From Microbispora bryophytorum (GTDB lineage Bacteria; Actinomycetota; Actinomycetes; Streptosporangiales; Streptosporangiaceae), in NCBI RefSeq assembly GCF_006874465.1, contig NZ_VIRL01000003.1, positions 124,001 through 188,000 on the forward strand: a stretch of 64,000 nucleotides of DNA, given 5' to 3'. The notes under the pieces are model-generated. The model had not been told where the DNA came from. It ran no database searches and was given only the letters and a program-made list of their open reading frames with translations. The translations under genes were made by a program, and so were the position numbers. This document shows, piece by piece, positions 9,148-17,720 of this stretch (positions are counted from its first letter, which is position 1; each line of letters opens with the position of its first letter).

Positions 9148-10809
9148 GTGACGGGCCTTCTCGATCAATTCAGGACCGCTCCCCGCGCCGTGCTCGGCCG
9201 CATGGGCGGCGGCGACGACGAGGAGACCCGCCGGCCGCTTCCCGTCTCCGGCATGCTGGCCGCGGTCGGGACGCTCGGCGTCGGCCTCGCCGTGCTCACC
9301 ACGCTCACGCTCATCGGCTGGATGGCCGCGCCTCGCGGGCCGTTCGGCGAGGGCCTGCCCGGCGTCTTCCGCACGGCCTGCCAGCTCTGGCTCGCGGCCC
9401 ACCACGCCGGTTTCGCGATCCCCGGCGGCCGGGTGGGCCTGCTGCCCATCGGCCTGATGATCCTGCCGGGGGTGCTGCTCTACCGGGCGGGCCTGTGGAT
9501 GGCGCGGGACGCCGACCTGCGGGTGCGGATGCCGGCCCGGCTGCCCAAGGGCACGCCGCGCGACCTTGAGAACGCCCGGCGCCGCGCCCAGCTCGTGCTC
9601 ATCGCCCAAGCCGGCATCTCACTGGCCGCGCCGTACGCGCTGCTCGCCGGGGTGATCGCCCTCGTCTCCGGCAACGAGATCATGCAGCCGTTCCTGGGGG
9701 AGGCGCTGGTCAGCCACCTGCTGCTGGCCTTCGTCACCGGCTCGGTGGCCACCGCCCGCACGATCGGGCCATGGCGGTCGATGCTGCGCCTGCTGCCGGA
9801 GCGGCCGCGGTCGCTCGTGGTCGGCACGGCCGTCGCGACCTCGCTGATGCTCGTGGCCGGGGCCGTGCTGGTCCTCGGGGCGGTGGTGGTCGACTTCGCC
9901 CGGATCCAGCAGATGTCGGAGGTCCTCAGCCCCGGAGTTGTCGGCGGACTGCTGCTCCTGCTCCTGGAGGTCCTCTACTTCTTCAACGCCGTCATCTGGG
10001 GCATGGCCTACATCTCGGGGCCCGGTTTCGCCGTGGGCGTCGGGACGCTGGTCGCGCCCACCGGGGTCAAGCTGAGCGCGGTGCCCATGCTGCCGCTGCT
10101 GGGCGCCCTGCCGTCGCCCGGCGCCGCGCCCACCTGGGTCATGGGCGTGATCGCGGTGCCGTTCGCGGCCGGGGCGGTCGCCGGCGTGGTGACGGCCCGC
10201 GTCGCGCCGACTCCGTCGATCGAGGCCGCGCCGCTGTGGGGGTTCGTCTGCGGGATCACCTCCGGCCTCGTCGCGGGAACGCTCGCCGCGCTGTCGGGCG
10301 GCCCGCTCGGCGGGGCGGGCCTGGCCGCTGTGGGGCCCTCTCCCTGGGAGGTGGCGCTGTCGGTCACGCTCGAGGTCGGCGTGGCCGCCGGCATCTCGGC
10401 CGGCATCGCCAACTGGTGGCTGATCTCCCGGCGGCCGGCCACCCCGCCCGAGCCGGTGCGGAAGGCCGGCGCCGCGATCGCCAAGGCGGCCGGGCGGGTG
10501 CGGCCCGCCCGCGGCGCCCACCTGCCTGGCCACTGGCTGGACGCCACCGAGGCCGACACCCAGCCGATCCCGGTCATCAGGGACGACTGGACCGACGAGC
10601 ACGCCGCGGCGGCGGCGGAGACCTTCGACGACATGGGCGCGCGGCAGGCCGGCGCCACTCCTCCGGCAGCCGGCATCCCGCGCGGACCGGCCGCGAAGCG
10701 TCGTGCCCCGAGCCCCCCGCCGAAGCCGCGCAAGGACATCGTCGACGAGAGCGACGACCGCGGGGGTCACGTCATCTACGTCGATCCCTACGTCTGGGAC
10801 CGCGACTGA
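9148..10809 (+). CDS. DUF6350 polytopic membrane protein
   Basis: This 553-residue protein has about ten transmembrane helices (residues 30-435) and a proline-rich cytoplasmic tail of roughly 115 residues. It matches the actinobacterial DUF6350 family, which characteristically lies between sucCD and purN. Members are sometimes called cell-division membrane proteins, but the function is not established. The start is GTG 9148. The 3' end overlaps the convergent MerR gene by 22 bases. No operon partner is evident. Confidence 0.8.
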   Translation: MTGLLDQFRTAPRAVLGRMGGGDDEETRRPLPVSGMLAAVGTLGVGLAVLTTLTLIGWMAAPRGPFGEGLPGVFRTACQLWLAAHHAGFAIPGGRVGLLPIGLMILPGVLLYRAGLWMARDADLRVRMPARLPKGTPRDLENARRRAQLVLIAQAGISLAAPYALLAGVIALVSGNEIMQPFLGEALVSHLLLAFVTGSVATARTIGPWRSMLRLLPERPRSLVVGTAVATSLMLVAGAVLVLGAVVVDFARIQQMSEVLSPGVVGGLLLLLLEVLYFFNAVIWGMAYISGPGFAVGVGTLVAPTGVKLSAVPMLPLLGALPSPGAAPTWVMGVIAVPFAAGAVAGVVTARVAPTPSIEAAPLWGFVCGITSGLVAGTLAALSGGPLGGAGLAAVGPSPWEVALSVTLEVGVAAGISAGIANWWLISRRPATPPEPVRKAGAAIAKAAGRVRPARGAHLPGHWLDATEADTQPIPVIRDDWTDEHAAAAAETFDDMGARQAGATPPAAGIPRGPAAKRRAPSPPPKPRKDIVDESDDRGGHVIYVDPYVWDRD

Positions 10810-11207
10810 GCCCGCGAAGGAGGCTCGGCGACGGCCGAGGCGAGGCGGTCGCGCAGGTCCGTCAGGCGGGCGATCTCGGCGTCCAGGACGGCGATCCGGC
10901 GTTGCACGATGCCGCTTCCGCCGCCGCTTTCGCCTCCGCCGCCGCCGGAGCAGCCGGGGCTGCCGTACGGCGGGAGCGTGTCGCCCTCCAGCAGGTCCAG
11001 GCGGTCGGCGCAGCGGGCGACGTCCTCGATGGTCAGGCCGAGGGCGAGCAACTGGCGCACCAGGCGGATGCGGGCGATGTCCCGCGGACCGTACTCCCGC
11101 TGGCCCGACGAGGTACGCGGAGGCGGCAGGAGCAACCCACGCTGCTCGTACAGGCGCAACGCGCGTGGCGTGGTCCCGGCCGCCGCCGCGGCGTCGCCGA
11201 TCCGCAT
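10788..11207 (-). CDS. MerR-family transcriptional regulator
   Basis: This 139-residue regulator has an N-terminal MerR winged helix (MRIGDAAAAAGTTPRALRLY, then GQREYGPRDIARI) and a C-terminal coiled coil of about 30 residues. Between them lies a Gly/Ser-rich stretch near residues 85-97. A single Cys near residue 85 (SPGCSGG) is the only visible candidate for redox or metal sensing. It is the second gene of a minus-strand pair, 19 bases after the oxidoreductase. The promoter upstream of that pair has the MerR-type layout, so autoregulated control of the oxidoreductase is likely. Confidence 0.88.
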   Translation of the reverse strand: MRIGDAAAAAGTTPRALRLYEQRGLLLPPPRTSSGQREYGPRDIARIRLVRQLLALGLTIEDVARCADRLDLLEGDTLPPYGSPGCSGGGGGESGGGSGIVQRRIAVLDAEIARLTDLRDRLASAVAEPPSRAQSRSQT

Positions 11208-11226
11208 GAGCCCTCCTGTGCCGTCC

Positions 11227-12258
11227 TCAGACTTCTACGACGACCGTTCCCATGTGCCGCCCCTCGAACAACTCACGTAACGCCCGCGGCGCGTGTTCGA
11301 TGCCCGTGATCCGCGTGTGCGGGAAGACGACGGCGCCCGAGCGGAGCCAGGCGCCGAAACGCTCCGTCCACTCCGCGTGGATCTCGTCGCCGACGCCGGT
11401 GAGGCCGCGGAGGGTGATGTTCCTGGCGATGAGCTGGAAGGCGTCCAGCTCCACCGGGGCCGTCGTGCCGCCGGACGCGGCCGACAGCTGCGTGGCCAGG
11501 GTGCCGACCACGACGATGCGGGCACCGGGCCGCGCCGCGGCCACCGCCGCCTGAAGCTGCTCGCCGCCGACCGTGTCGACGACCACATCGACGCCGCCGG
11601 GCGCCGCCTCGGCGAGCCGCCCGCCGATCGGGCTCCCGTCGCGGAGCACCACCGCGTCATAGCCGAGCTCGGCGGTCATCCGCTCGGCCTTCGCCGGGGA
11701 GCCGGTGGTGCCGATCACGCGTGCCGCGCCCAGCAGCCGGGCGATCTGGCCGGTGAGCGACCCGACGCCTCCGGCGCCCCCGGTGACGAGCACCGTCTCG
11801 CCCGCGCGCAGGCGGGCGATCCGGGTCAGGGCGGCGTACGCGGTGGCGCCCGACGCCAGATGCGCGGCCGGATCGGGCAGGGCGTCCCCCAGCGGCGCGG
11901 ACACGGGGACCACGGCGTACTCACGCCACCCCTGGAAGTGCGCGACCAGGTCGCCCGGCCGCAGCCCGCCGTCATCCGTGCCCCTGACGAAGGGGGCCGT
12001 GACGACCTCGCCGACGGCCGGGCCGAACAGCGCGTCTCCGGGACGAAGCGGTGGGAAGGGCGTGCCTGGCACGCCACCGGCGATCAGCGTGCGCAGCGAG
12101 GGGAAGACCTGGAACCAGCGGTTGCGCACCAGGACCTCACCGGCCCCCGGCACGGGCAGCGGGACCTCGGCCACGGTCAGGTGCTCTGGGCCGGGAAGGC
12201 CGGACGGAACCTCGGCGAGCCGGATCTCCCGTGCGGTGTGCGGCAGGGTTCGGGGCAT
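11227..12258 (-). CDS. Zinc-less NAD(P)-dependent MDR oxidoreductase
   Basis: This 343-residue enzyme belongs to the medium-chain reductase superfamily (prostaglandin/alkenal reductase or quinone oxidoreductase type). An N-terminal GroES-like fold is followed by a Rossmann domain with VTGGAGGVGSLTGQIARLLGA near residue 155 for NADP binding. No zinc-binding cysteines are present. The start is ATG 12258, with GGGAG 8 bases upstream; a longer open frame to 12381 would run through the promoter. It probably reduces reactive alkenals or quinones, and a MerR regulator follows in the same operon. Confidence 0.85.
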   Translation of the reverse strand: MPRTLPHTAREIRLAEVPSGLPGPEHLTVAEVPLPVPGAGEVLVRNRWFQVFPSLRTLIAGGVPGTPFPPLRPGDALFGPAVGEVVTAPFVRGTDDGGLRPGDLVAHFQGWREYAVVPVSAPLGDALPDPAAHLASGATAYAALTRIARLRAGETVLVTGGAGGVGSLTGQIARLLGAARVIGTTGSPAKAERMTAELGYDAVVLRDGSPIGGRLAEAAPGGVDVVVDTVGGEQLQAAVAAARPGARIVVVGTLATQLSAASGGTTAPVELDAFQLIARNITLRGLTGVGDEIHAEWTERFGAWLRSGAVVFPHTRITGIEHAPRALRELFEGRHMGTVVVEV

Positions 12259-12322
12259 GGGGAACTCCCACGGTGTCAAGGGGAATAGTGTCGGAGGGGA
12301 ACGGTGCCGGAGGGGAACCGTT

Positions 12323-12341
12323 CGTGCGGCGCAGCCGCACG
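12323..12341 (-). promoter_or_regulatory. Hairpin at the 5' end of the oxidoreductase-merR leader
   Basis: CGTGCGGC (12323-12330) pairs with GCCGCACG (12334-12341) around a 3-base loop. It would form at the very start of the leader RNA made from the promoter at 12351-12381. It may stabilise the transcript or affect early elongation. Confidence 0.4.
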
Positions 12342-12350
12342 GCCCCGCGA

Positions 12351-12381
12351 CGCTAACCCCTGACCCGTGCGTCAGAGGCAA
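12351..12381 (-). promoter_or_regulatory. MerR-type promoter with 19-bp spacer and central operator
   Basis: On the minus strand a -35 TTGCCT (12381-12376) and a -10 TTAGCG (12356-12351) are separated by 19 bp instead of 17. The spacer carries the dyad CCTCTGAC-6-GTCAGGGG, with one mismatch. This over-long spacer with a central operator is the hallmark of promoters that MerR proteins activate by untwisting DNA. The likely regulator is encoded in the same transcript. Confidence 0.72.
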
Positions 12382-12433
12382 GACCGTGGGAGCCGTCCGC
12401 GACGGCGCGGACGGCTCCCATGCGGTCGTGCGT

Positions 12434-12838
12434 TCAGGCGGGGGCCGGGACGCCCTGGGGCCAGGCCACGCCCATCTTCTGCTCGAACGCCCGCATCAGC
12501 TGCTCGGAGCAGTCCTGCTGGGCCGCCACCGTGCCCGCGCCCTTGCGGCACTCGTTGTACGCGGTGAGCTCGTCGGAGAAGTAGAGCTGGAACCCGGTGG
12601 TCACGATCCCCAGGACGAAGGCGAGCGACGAGAGCACGACGGCCCCGGTCGCCATCCCGATCCCGCGTCGTTCGCGGTTGAGCAGGCGCAGGTCACGGAT
12701 CGCGATGACGACCGCGAACAGCGACAGCGCCAGCCCGGCCGCCGGCAGCATCAGTGTGAAGACGAGCGCCATGAGGGCGAGCACGAGGGCCCTGCGCCCT
12801 CCGGTCGCAGGGGTCGGCGTCTGTAGGGGTGGTGTCAC
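12434..12838 (-). CDS. Small DUF4190-like membrane protein
   Basis: This 134-residue protein has two or three transmembrane helices separated by a basic loop (RDLRLLNRERRG), which resembles DUF4190-type proteins. The C-terminal third (DELTAYNECRKGAGTVAAQQDC onwards) is outside the helices and carries two Cys that could pair. The start is taken as GTG 12838; the frame is open to 12940, but the extra 34 residues do not look like a membrane-protein start. It is divergent from purN. Function unknown. Confidence 0.6.
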   Translation of the reverse strand: MTPPLQTPTPATGGRRALVLALMALVFTLMLPAAGLALSLFAVVIAIRDLRLLNRERRGIGMATGAVVLSSLAFVLGIVTTGFQLYFSDELTAYNECRKGAGTVAAQQDCSEQLMRAFEQKMGVAWPQGVPAPA

Positions 12839-12992
12839 GGTCTTCTCGCCTCGCGTTCCGCATAACCCGTCGTAAGTCGTGATGGCCGGCGCCCGATACG
12901 CTTTAGCTGCGTTGAGGGACGGCCCTCCACGCTCGACCACTCTCTAAGGAACCATCTCCCGGCAATCACCTGCAAAACGAAGGCAGCTTACG

Positions 12993-13008
12993 AAGGAGTT
13001 CCGCTCTG
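12993..13008 (+). promoter_or_regulatory. purN: Ribosome site that sets a CTG start for purN
   Basis: AAGGAG at 12993-12998 is followed by 7 bases and then CTG at 13006. No ATG, GTG or TTG lies in frame between this site and the glycine loop of PurN, so the site supports CTG initiation. Confidence 0.6.
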
Positions 13009-13662
13009 TCCGTCCGGCTCGTCGTCCTCGTCTCGGGTTCGGGGACCAACCTACAAGCGCTGCTGGACGCGGCGGCAGACGACGCGTTCGGCGCGTCCGT
13101 CGTGGCCGTCGGGGCCGACCGTACCGGCATCGAGGGCCTTGCCCGGGCCGAGCGCGCCGGCGTCCCCACGTTCGTCGAGAGCGTGGGCGACCACCCCACC
13201 CGGGAAGAGTGGGACGAGAGGCTGGCCGGGCGCGTCGCCGAGCACAAGCCCGATCTGGTGGTCTCCGCCGGGTTCATGAAGATCCTCGGCCCTCGCATGC
13301 TGAGCGCGTTCCCCGTCGTCAACACCCATCCGGCGCTGCTGCCCGCCTTCCCCGGGGCGCACGCCGTGCGCGACGCCCTCGCGTACGGCGTCCGCGTCAC
13401 CGGTTGCACGGTCCACCTCGTCGACGCCGGCGTGGACACGGGCCCGGTGATCGCCCAGGAGGCGGTGCCCGTACGGGAGGGGGACGACGAGGAGTCGCTG
13501 CACGAGCGAATCAAGACGGTCGAGCGGCGTCTCCTCGTCGAGACCGTGGGCCGCATGGCCCGCGAGGGCTGGACCCTGACCGGGCGGACTGTGCGCCTGG
13601 GGACGGGACGAGTCGCAGGACAGGCCGCAGAAGGCCGGACACCAGGAAGGATCACGAAGTGA
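13006..13662 (+). CDS. purN: Phosphoribosylglycinamide formyltransferase
   Basis: PurN makes FGAR from GAR with 10-formyl-THF in step 3 of purine synthesis. The phosphate-binding loop [11 protein letters not shown] is at residues 8-18. [20 protein letters not shown] near residue 106 carries the catalytic Asn and His, and [13 protein letters not shown] near residue 140 holds the catalytic Asp. The first ATG (13102) would delete the phosphate loop. The only start with a ribosome site is CTG 13006, giving 218 residues. Its end overlaps purH by 4 bases (GTGA), so the two are coupled. Loss of an original GTG by mutation or sequencing error is possible. Confidence 0.93.
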   Translation: MSVRLVVLVSGSGTNLQALLDAAADDAFGASVVAVGADRTGIEGLARAERAGVPTFVESVGDHPTREEWDERLAGRVAEHKPDLVVSAGFMKILGPRMLSAFPVVNTHPALLPAFPGAHAVRDALAYGVRVTGCTVHLVDAGVDTGPVIAQEAVPVREGDDEESLHERIKTVERRLLVETVGRMAREGWTLTGRTVRLGTGRVAGQAAEGRTPGRITK

Positions 13663-15200
13663 CCCGCATCGCCATCCGCCGTGCGCTGATCACCGTTTAC
13701 GACAAGACGGGTCTCGAAGACCTGGCGCGGGGGCTCGAAGCCGCGGGCGTGGAGATCGTGTCGACCGGCGGCACCGCCGCCGCGATCGCCTCCTACGGCG
13801 TGCCGGTCACGAAGGTGGAGTCGCTCACCGGATTCCCCGAGTGCCTGGACGGACGGGTGAAGACCCTCCACCCGCGCGTCCACGCCGGGCTGCTCGCCGA
13901 CGGCGCCAACTCCTCCCACGTCAAGCAGCTGGAGGAGCTGGAGATCGAGCCGTTCCAGCTCGCGGTGGTGAACCTTTATCCGTTCGCCGCCACGGTCGCC
14001 TCCGGCGCCTCCGACGCCGAGTGCGTCGAGCAGATCGACATCGGCGGGCCCGCGATGATCCGCGCCGCCGCCAAGAACCACGGCACGGTGGCCGTGGTCG
14101 TCGACCCTTCGGCGTACGGCGAGGTGCTCGCCGCGGTCGCCGAGGGCGGCTTCTCGCTGACCGAGCGCAGGAGGCTGGCCGCCACGGCGTACGCGCACAC
14201 CGCCTCCTACGACGTCGCGGTCGCGTCCTGGTTCGCGAACGTGTACGCGCCCGAGGGCGACTGGCCGTCCTTCATGGGCGCGGCGTGGAAGCGCAAGACC
14301 GCCCTGCGGTACGGCGAGAACCCGCACCAGGGAGCGGCCCTCTACACCGGCGGCGAGGACGGCCTGGCCAACGCCGAGCAGCTCCACGGCAAGGAGATGT
14401 CCTACAACAACTACGTGGACGCCGACGCCGCCTGGCGCGCCGCCTGGGACTTCGCCGAGCCGTGCGTGGCCATCATCAAGCACGCCAACCCCTGCGGGAT
14501 CGCGGTGGGCGCCGACGTGGTCGAGGCGCACCGCAAGGCGCACGAGTGCGACCCGGTCTCCGCGTACGGCGGGGTGATCGCGGTCAACCGCGAGGTGACC
14601 CGCGAGCTGGCCGAGCAGATCGCACCGATCTTCACGGAGGTGGTGGTCGCGCCGTCGTTCGCGGCGGACGCCCTCGACGTGCTCCGGGAGAAGAAGAACA
14701 TCCGCCTGCTCGCCTGCCCGCAGGGGCCGTCGAACGCCGCGGAGTTCCGCCGCGTCGACGGCGGCCTGCTCGTGCAGACGGTGGACCGGGCGGACGCGCC
14801 GGGCGACGACCCGTCCGCGTGGGAGCTCAAGGCCGGAGAGGCGGCCTCGCCCGAGGTGCTGGCCGACCTGGCCTTCGCCTGGCGGGCCTGCCGCTCGGTG
14901 AAGTCCAACGCGATCCTGCTCGCCTCCGGCGGCGCGACCGTCGGCGTCGGCATGGGCCAGGTCAACCGGGTGGACTCGGCCCGGCTGGCGGTCTCCCGGG
15001 CCGGTGAGCGCGCGACCGGGTCGGTCGGCGCCTCCGACGCGTACTTCCCGTTCCCCGACGGCCTGCAGGTGCTGGCGGAGGCCGGGGTGAAGGCGATCGT
15101 CGAGCCGGGCGGCTCGATCCGCGACGAACTGGTCGTCGAGGCGGCGAAGGAAGCGGGCATCACGCTCTACTTCACCGGCACCCGGCACTTCTTCCACTGA
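13659..15200 (+). CDS. purH: Bifunctional AICAR formyltransferase / IMP cyclohydrolase
   Basis: PurH performs the last two steps of IMP synthesis. The N-terminal MGS-like cyclohydrolase domain runs from [20 protein letters not shown] to about residue 200. The C-terminal AICAR transformylase domain contains [13 protein letters not shown] near residue 220 and [13 protein letters not shown] near residue 270, whose Lys-His pair is catalytic. [20 protein letters not shown] lies near the end. It has 513 residues, typical for the family. The GTG start overlaps the purN stop. The frame stays open far upstream inside purN, but that part is unrelated. Confidence 0.96.
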   Translation: MTRIAIRRALITVYDKTGLEDLARGLEAAGVEIVSTGGTAAAIASYGVPVTKVESLTGFPECLDGRVKTLHPRVHAGLLADGANSSHVKQLEELEIEPFQLAVVNLYPFAATVASGASDAECVEQIDIGGPAMIRAAAKNHGTVAVVVDPSAYGEVLAAVAEGGFSLTERRRLAATAYAHTASYDVAVASWFANVYAPEGDWPSFMGAAWKRKTALRYGENPHQGAALYTGGEDGLANAEQLHGKEMSYNNYVDADAAWRAAWDFAEPCVAIIKHANPCGIAVGADVVEAHRKAHECDPVSAYGGVIAVNREVTRELAEQIAPIFTEVVVAPSFAADALDVLREKKNIRLLACPQGPSNAAEFRRVDGGLLVQTVDRADAPGDDPSAWELKAGEAASPEVLADLAFAWRACRSVKSNAILLASGGATVGVGMGQVNRVDSARLAVSRAGERATGSVGASDAYFPFPDGLQVLAEAGVKAIVEPGGSIRDELVVEAAKEAGITLYFTGTRHFFH

Positions 15201-15269
15201 TCGAGAAGTCCGACGTACCGCCATGGAGGGGCGGCTGTCGGGATGGATGGGATGAAAAAGGCACGATCA

Positions 15270-15290
15270 CCCCTAGGGGGCGGTTAGCCT
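15270..15290 (+). promoter_or_regulatory. Palindrome and -10 candidate upstream of the 55-residue gene
   Basis: CCCCTAGGGG (15270-15279) is a perfect 10-bp palindrome directly before TAGCCT (15285-15290), a TANNNT -10 candidate. Transcription would begin about 30 bases before the ATG at 15327 and could run on into folD. Confidence 0.35.
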
Positions 15291-15326
15291 GAAGCGCCCA
15301 CCCCATCCTCCCCACGGAGTCCCTCC

Positions 15327-15494
15327 ATGCCCTTTGACATGATCATGAGCTCCTTCGCGACGATGAACGGCGTGTGGAACAGCCCCATCGCGCTGCTGCC
15401 CGTCGTCGCGCTGGCCGCCTACTTCGGTTGGCGCATCGTGGAGTTCATTCCCTTCACCCGCCGGATCATCGAGCGGCGCGAGGGGGGACGGTAA
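15327..15494 (+). CDS. 55-residue single-pass membrane protein between purH and folD
   Basis: This is a small gene with ATG at 15327, TAA at 15492 and a CGGAG ribosome site 8 bases upstream. The product has one predicted transmembrane helix (about residues 20-40, PIALLPVVALAAYFGWRI) followed by a very basic tail (RRIIERREGGR). The topology suggests the C-terminus is in the cytoplasm. Codon use has the strong third-position G/C of a real gene. It lies 38 bases before folD and is probably co-transcribed. No family was recognised and the function is unknown. Confidence 0.62.
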   Translation: MPFDMIMSSFATMNGVWNSPIALLPVVALAAYFGWRIVEFIPFTRRIIERREGGR

Positions 15495-15532
15495 AGCACT
15501 CGGAATGACCACCTGGAAGGACAGGGAGAGCC

Positions 15533-16378
15533 ATGACCGCGCGGCTTCTGGACGGCAAGGCGACCGCCGCCAAGATCAAGAGTGAGCTGGCGGAGAGGGT
15601 GAAGACCCTGGCCGGCCGGGGTGTCACCCCCGGCCTGGGCACGATCCTCGTCGGTGAGGATCCGGGCAGCCAGATCTACGTCGCGGGCAAGCACCGCGAC
15701 TGTGCGGAGGTCGGCATCACCTCCATCCGCAAGGACCTTCCGGACAGCGCCACCCAGGCGGAGGTGGAGGCCGCGGTCGACGAGCTGAACGCCGACCCGG
15801 CCTGCACGGGCTACATCGTCCAGTTGCCGCTGCCGCGCCACCTGGACACTCAGGCGCTCATCGAGCGCATGGACCCGGCCAAGGACGCGGACGGCCTCCA
15901 CCCGGTCAACCTGGGCAGGCTCGTCCACATGGTCGACGCCCCGCTGCCGTGCACCCCGCGCGGCATCGTGGTCCTCCTCCAGGAGTACGGCGTGCCGCTC
16001 AAGGGCGCCGAGGTCGTCGTGGTCGGCCGGGGCATCACCGTGGGCCGGCCGCTGGGCCTGCTGCTCACCCGCCGCGCGGAGAACGCCACCGTCACGCTCT
16101 GCCACACCGGCACCCAGGACCTGGCGTCCCACGTGCGCCGGGCGGACATCGTCGTCGCCGCGGCCGGGGTGCCCCACCTCGTGACCGCCGACATGGTCAA
16201 GCCCGGCGCGGCCGTGCTCGACGTGGGCGTCTCCAGGGTCGACGGGAAGCTCACCGGTGACGTGGCCCCCGACGTACGCGAGGTCGCGGGCTTCGTCGCC
16301 CCCAACCCCGGCGGGGTGGGGCCGATGACCCGGGCCATGCTGCTGGCCAACGTCGTCGAGGCCGCCGAGCGGGCCTGA
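15533..16378 (+). CDS. folD: Methylene-THF dehydrogenase / methenyl-THF cyclohydrolase
   Basis: This 281-residue enzyme interconverts methylene-, methenyl- and 10-formyl-THF with NADP, supplying PurN and Pur[10 protein letters not shown] near residue 48 contains the catalytic Lys. [31 protein letters not shown] (the NADP site, near residue 160) and [14 protein letters not shown] are all present. The start is ATG with GGGAG upstream. The stop codon is part of an 18-bp tandem duplication (16370-16405). The last 529 bases lie opposite an open extension of the convergent esterase gene. Confidence 0.97.
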   Translation: MTARLLDGKATAAKIKSELAERVKTLAGRGVTPGLGTILVGEDPGSQIYVAGKHRDCAEVGITSIRKDLPDSATQAEVEAAVDELNADPACTGYIVQLPLPRHLDTQALIERMDPAKDADGLHPVNLGRLVHMVDAPLPCTPRGIVVLLQEYGVPLKGAEVVVVGRGITVGRPLGLLLTRRAENATVTLCHTGTQDLASHVRRADIVVAAAGVPHLVTADMVKPGAAVLDVGVSRVDGKLTGDVAPDVREVAGFVAPNPGGVGPMTRAMLLANVVEAAERA

Positions 16379-17595
16379 TCCACCGACCGGGCCTGATCCG
16401 CCGACCGGCGGGATCTCCCGGCGTTCTCCCCGCGCATGGGGACGCCCCCGTGCCGGGACGGCGCCTGCGCGGGCGCGTGCAGTTGCTGGGCGAGCCAGGG
16501 CAGGGCCTGGGGGAGCTCCCTGTTCCAGGTGGCGAAGTTGTGGCCCCCGCTCGGCAGGATCAGGGAGGACACCCGCATGGGCGCCCTGACCGCCGCAGTG
16601 AACTCCGTCGTCGCCCGGTAGCCGGACTCGCCCTGACGGCTGCTCGCCACCAGGACGGACACCGGCGGGGCCGGCAGGTTGGCCAGCCGCCACATCAGGT
16701 CGTTCTCGTCCTGGAGTCGCCGGTTCCCGCCGAACAGGTCGCCCGTGGTCACGTCCACCAGAGCGTGGAAATATCCGGACAGGGACACCGCGGCCGAGAA
16801 CGTGTCGGGGTGCCGCATGGTCAGCTTGAGTGCGCAGTAACCTCCGGTCGAGTCGCCGAGAATGCCCCAGTTGGCGGCTCCGGTGCCGACCCGGAACGCC
16901 GCGGTCACCGCCCGCGGTACGTCCGCCGTGAAGTACGTCTCGACCTGCGGCCCACCCGGCACGTCCACGCACTCGGTGTCCCGGGGCGGCGCGATCGTGG
17001 GGCGCATGAGCACCAGGACGGTCGGGCCGATCTCGTGGGTGAGGATCGAGGTCGCCGCGCGTGTGGGCAGGTCGAGCCGGCTGACCAGGTTCTCCTCGTC
17101 GCCCGGATAGCCGGTCAGGCCGAGGATCACGGGGAAGCGCCGCCCGGCGTACCTCGGGTCGAAATACTGCGGCGGCAGGTACACGTACGCCGGCGAGCTC
17201 AGTCCTGTCCTCGCCCCGGCGATCGTCACCTGCTCCAGGCGCCCCGCGGGCAGGCCGGCCTTCGGCCTGGTGACCCGCACCGGCCTGCTGTCGAGCACCC
17301 GGACGAGGCCACCGCCGGCCGCCGTACCCGCCGGGTCCGCCATGATCGCCGGCGCGTCGGTCGCGTTCGTCCCCAGCAGGTCGCCCCACGAGCCGAAGAA
17401 TCCGAAGTACGCGTTGACCACGACGGCGATCGCGAGCACCAGCAGGGCCTGGTCCGCGACCAGCACGCCTGCCCGCACGGCGATGGAGCGCCAGGACGGC
17501 CCGCTCAGCCGGGGCCACAGCCAGACCGTCGCGACCAGCCCGCCGACGGCGAGCGCGACGAACAGGACCTGCACGTGCGCCGTTGTGAGCCCCAA
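15850..17595 (-). CDS. Membrane-anchored alpha/beta-hydrolase esterase with antisense-extended tail
   Basis: Residues 1-70 hold two membrane helices. Residues 95-370 are an esterase-D/mycolyltransferase-like alpha/beta hydrolase with nucleophile elbow GDSTGG (Ser about 249) and His at about 352 (GGHNFATW). This build is typical of actinomycete cell-envelope esterases. The normal domain ends near 16490, but no stop occurs in this frame until 15850, so the frame runs 529 bases opposite the end of folD. That 200-residue tail is Arg/Ser/Thr-rich and looks non-functional. Either the true stop was lost or a frameshift lies near 16400-16500. The start is ATG 17595, divergent from the lysyltransferase gene. 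Confidence 0.65.
   Translation of the reverse strand: MGLTTAHVQVLFVALAVGGLVATVWLWPRLSGPSWRSIAVRAGVLVADQALLVLAIAVVVNAYFGFFGSWGDLLGTNATDAPAIMADPAGTAAGGGLVRVLDSRPVRVTRPKAGLPAGRLEQVTIAGARTGLSSPAYVYLPPQYFDPRYAGRRFPVILGLTGYPGDEENLVSRLDLPTRAATSILTHEIGPTVLVLMRPTIAPPRDTECVDVPGGPQVETYFTADVPRAVTAAFRVGTGAANWGILGDSTGGYCALKLTMRHPDTFSAAVSLSGYFHALVDVTTGDLFGGNRRLQDENDLMWRLANLPAPPVSVLVASSRQGESGYRATTEFTAAVRAPMRVSSLILPSGGHNFATWNRELPQALPWLAQQLHAPAQAPSRHGGVPMRGENAGRSRRSADQARSVDQARSAASTTLASSMARVIGPTPPGLGATKPATSRTSGATSPVSFPSTLETPTSSTAAPGLTMSAVTRWGTPAAATTMSARRTWDARSWVPVWQSVTVAFSARRVSSRPSGRPTVMPRPTTTTSAPLSGTPYSWRRTTMPRGVHGSGASTMWTSLPRLTGWRPSASLAGSMRSMSA
16370..16405. repeat. 18-bp tandem duplication over the folD stop codon
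   Basis: CGGGCCTGATCC-A/G-CCGAC occurs twice in direct succession (16370-16387 and 16388-16405) with one base difference. The first copy contains the folD stop TGA, and the second repeats an in-frame TGA. On the other strand the unit adds six residues (RS-A/V-DQA) to the tail of the esterase frame without creating a stop. Confidence 0.8.
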
Positions 17596-17707
17596 ATCCG
17601 GCCTCTCCTAAAGTCCCCCGTAGTGCCGGTTCATGCAAAGGTACCCGCCAGGCGTAAGAGAGCGGTTAAGGATCGCGATCCGTGTCCGCGGAGCGAACAT
17701 CGCCACC

Positions 17708-17713
17708 TAAGGT
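17708..17713 (+). promoter_or_regulatory. Predicted -10 box of the lysyltransferase gene, leaderless arrangement
   Basis: TAAGGT (TANNNT) ends 7 bases before the GTG at 17721, so the transcript would start at or beside the start codon. This spacing is the same as that seen at pcrA. Confidence 0.45.
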
Positions 17714-17720
17714 CTCGTCC

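Noticed and set aside
13209-13658. Upstream extension of the purH frame inside purN
   Set aside because: PurN is clearly the real gene there. The GTG at 13659 gives a normal PurH start with a GTGA overlap.
13102-13662. purN starting at its first ATG
   Set aside because: This would delete the phosphate-binding glycine loop encoded upstream in the same frame.
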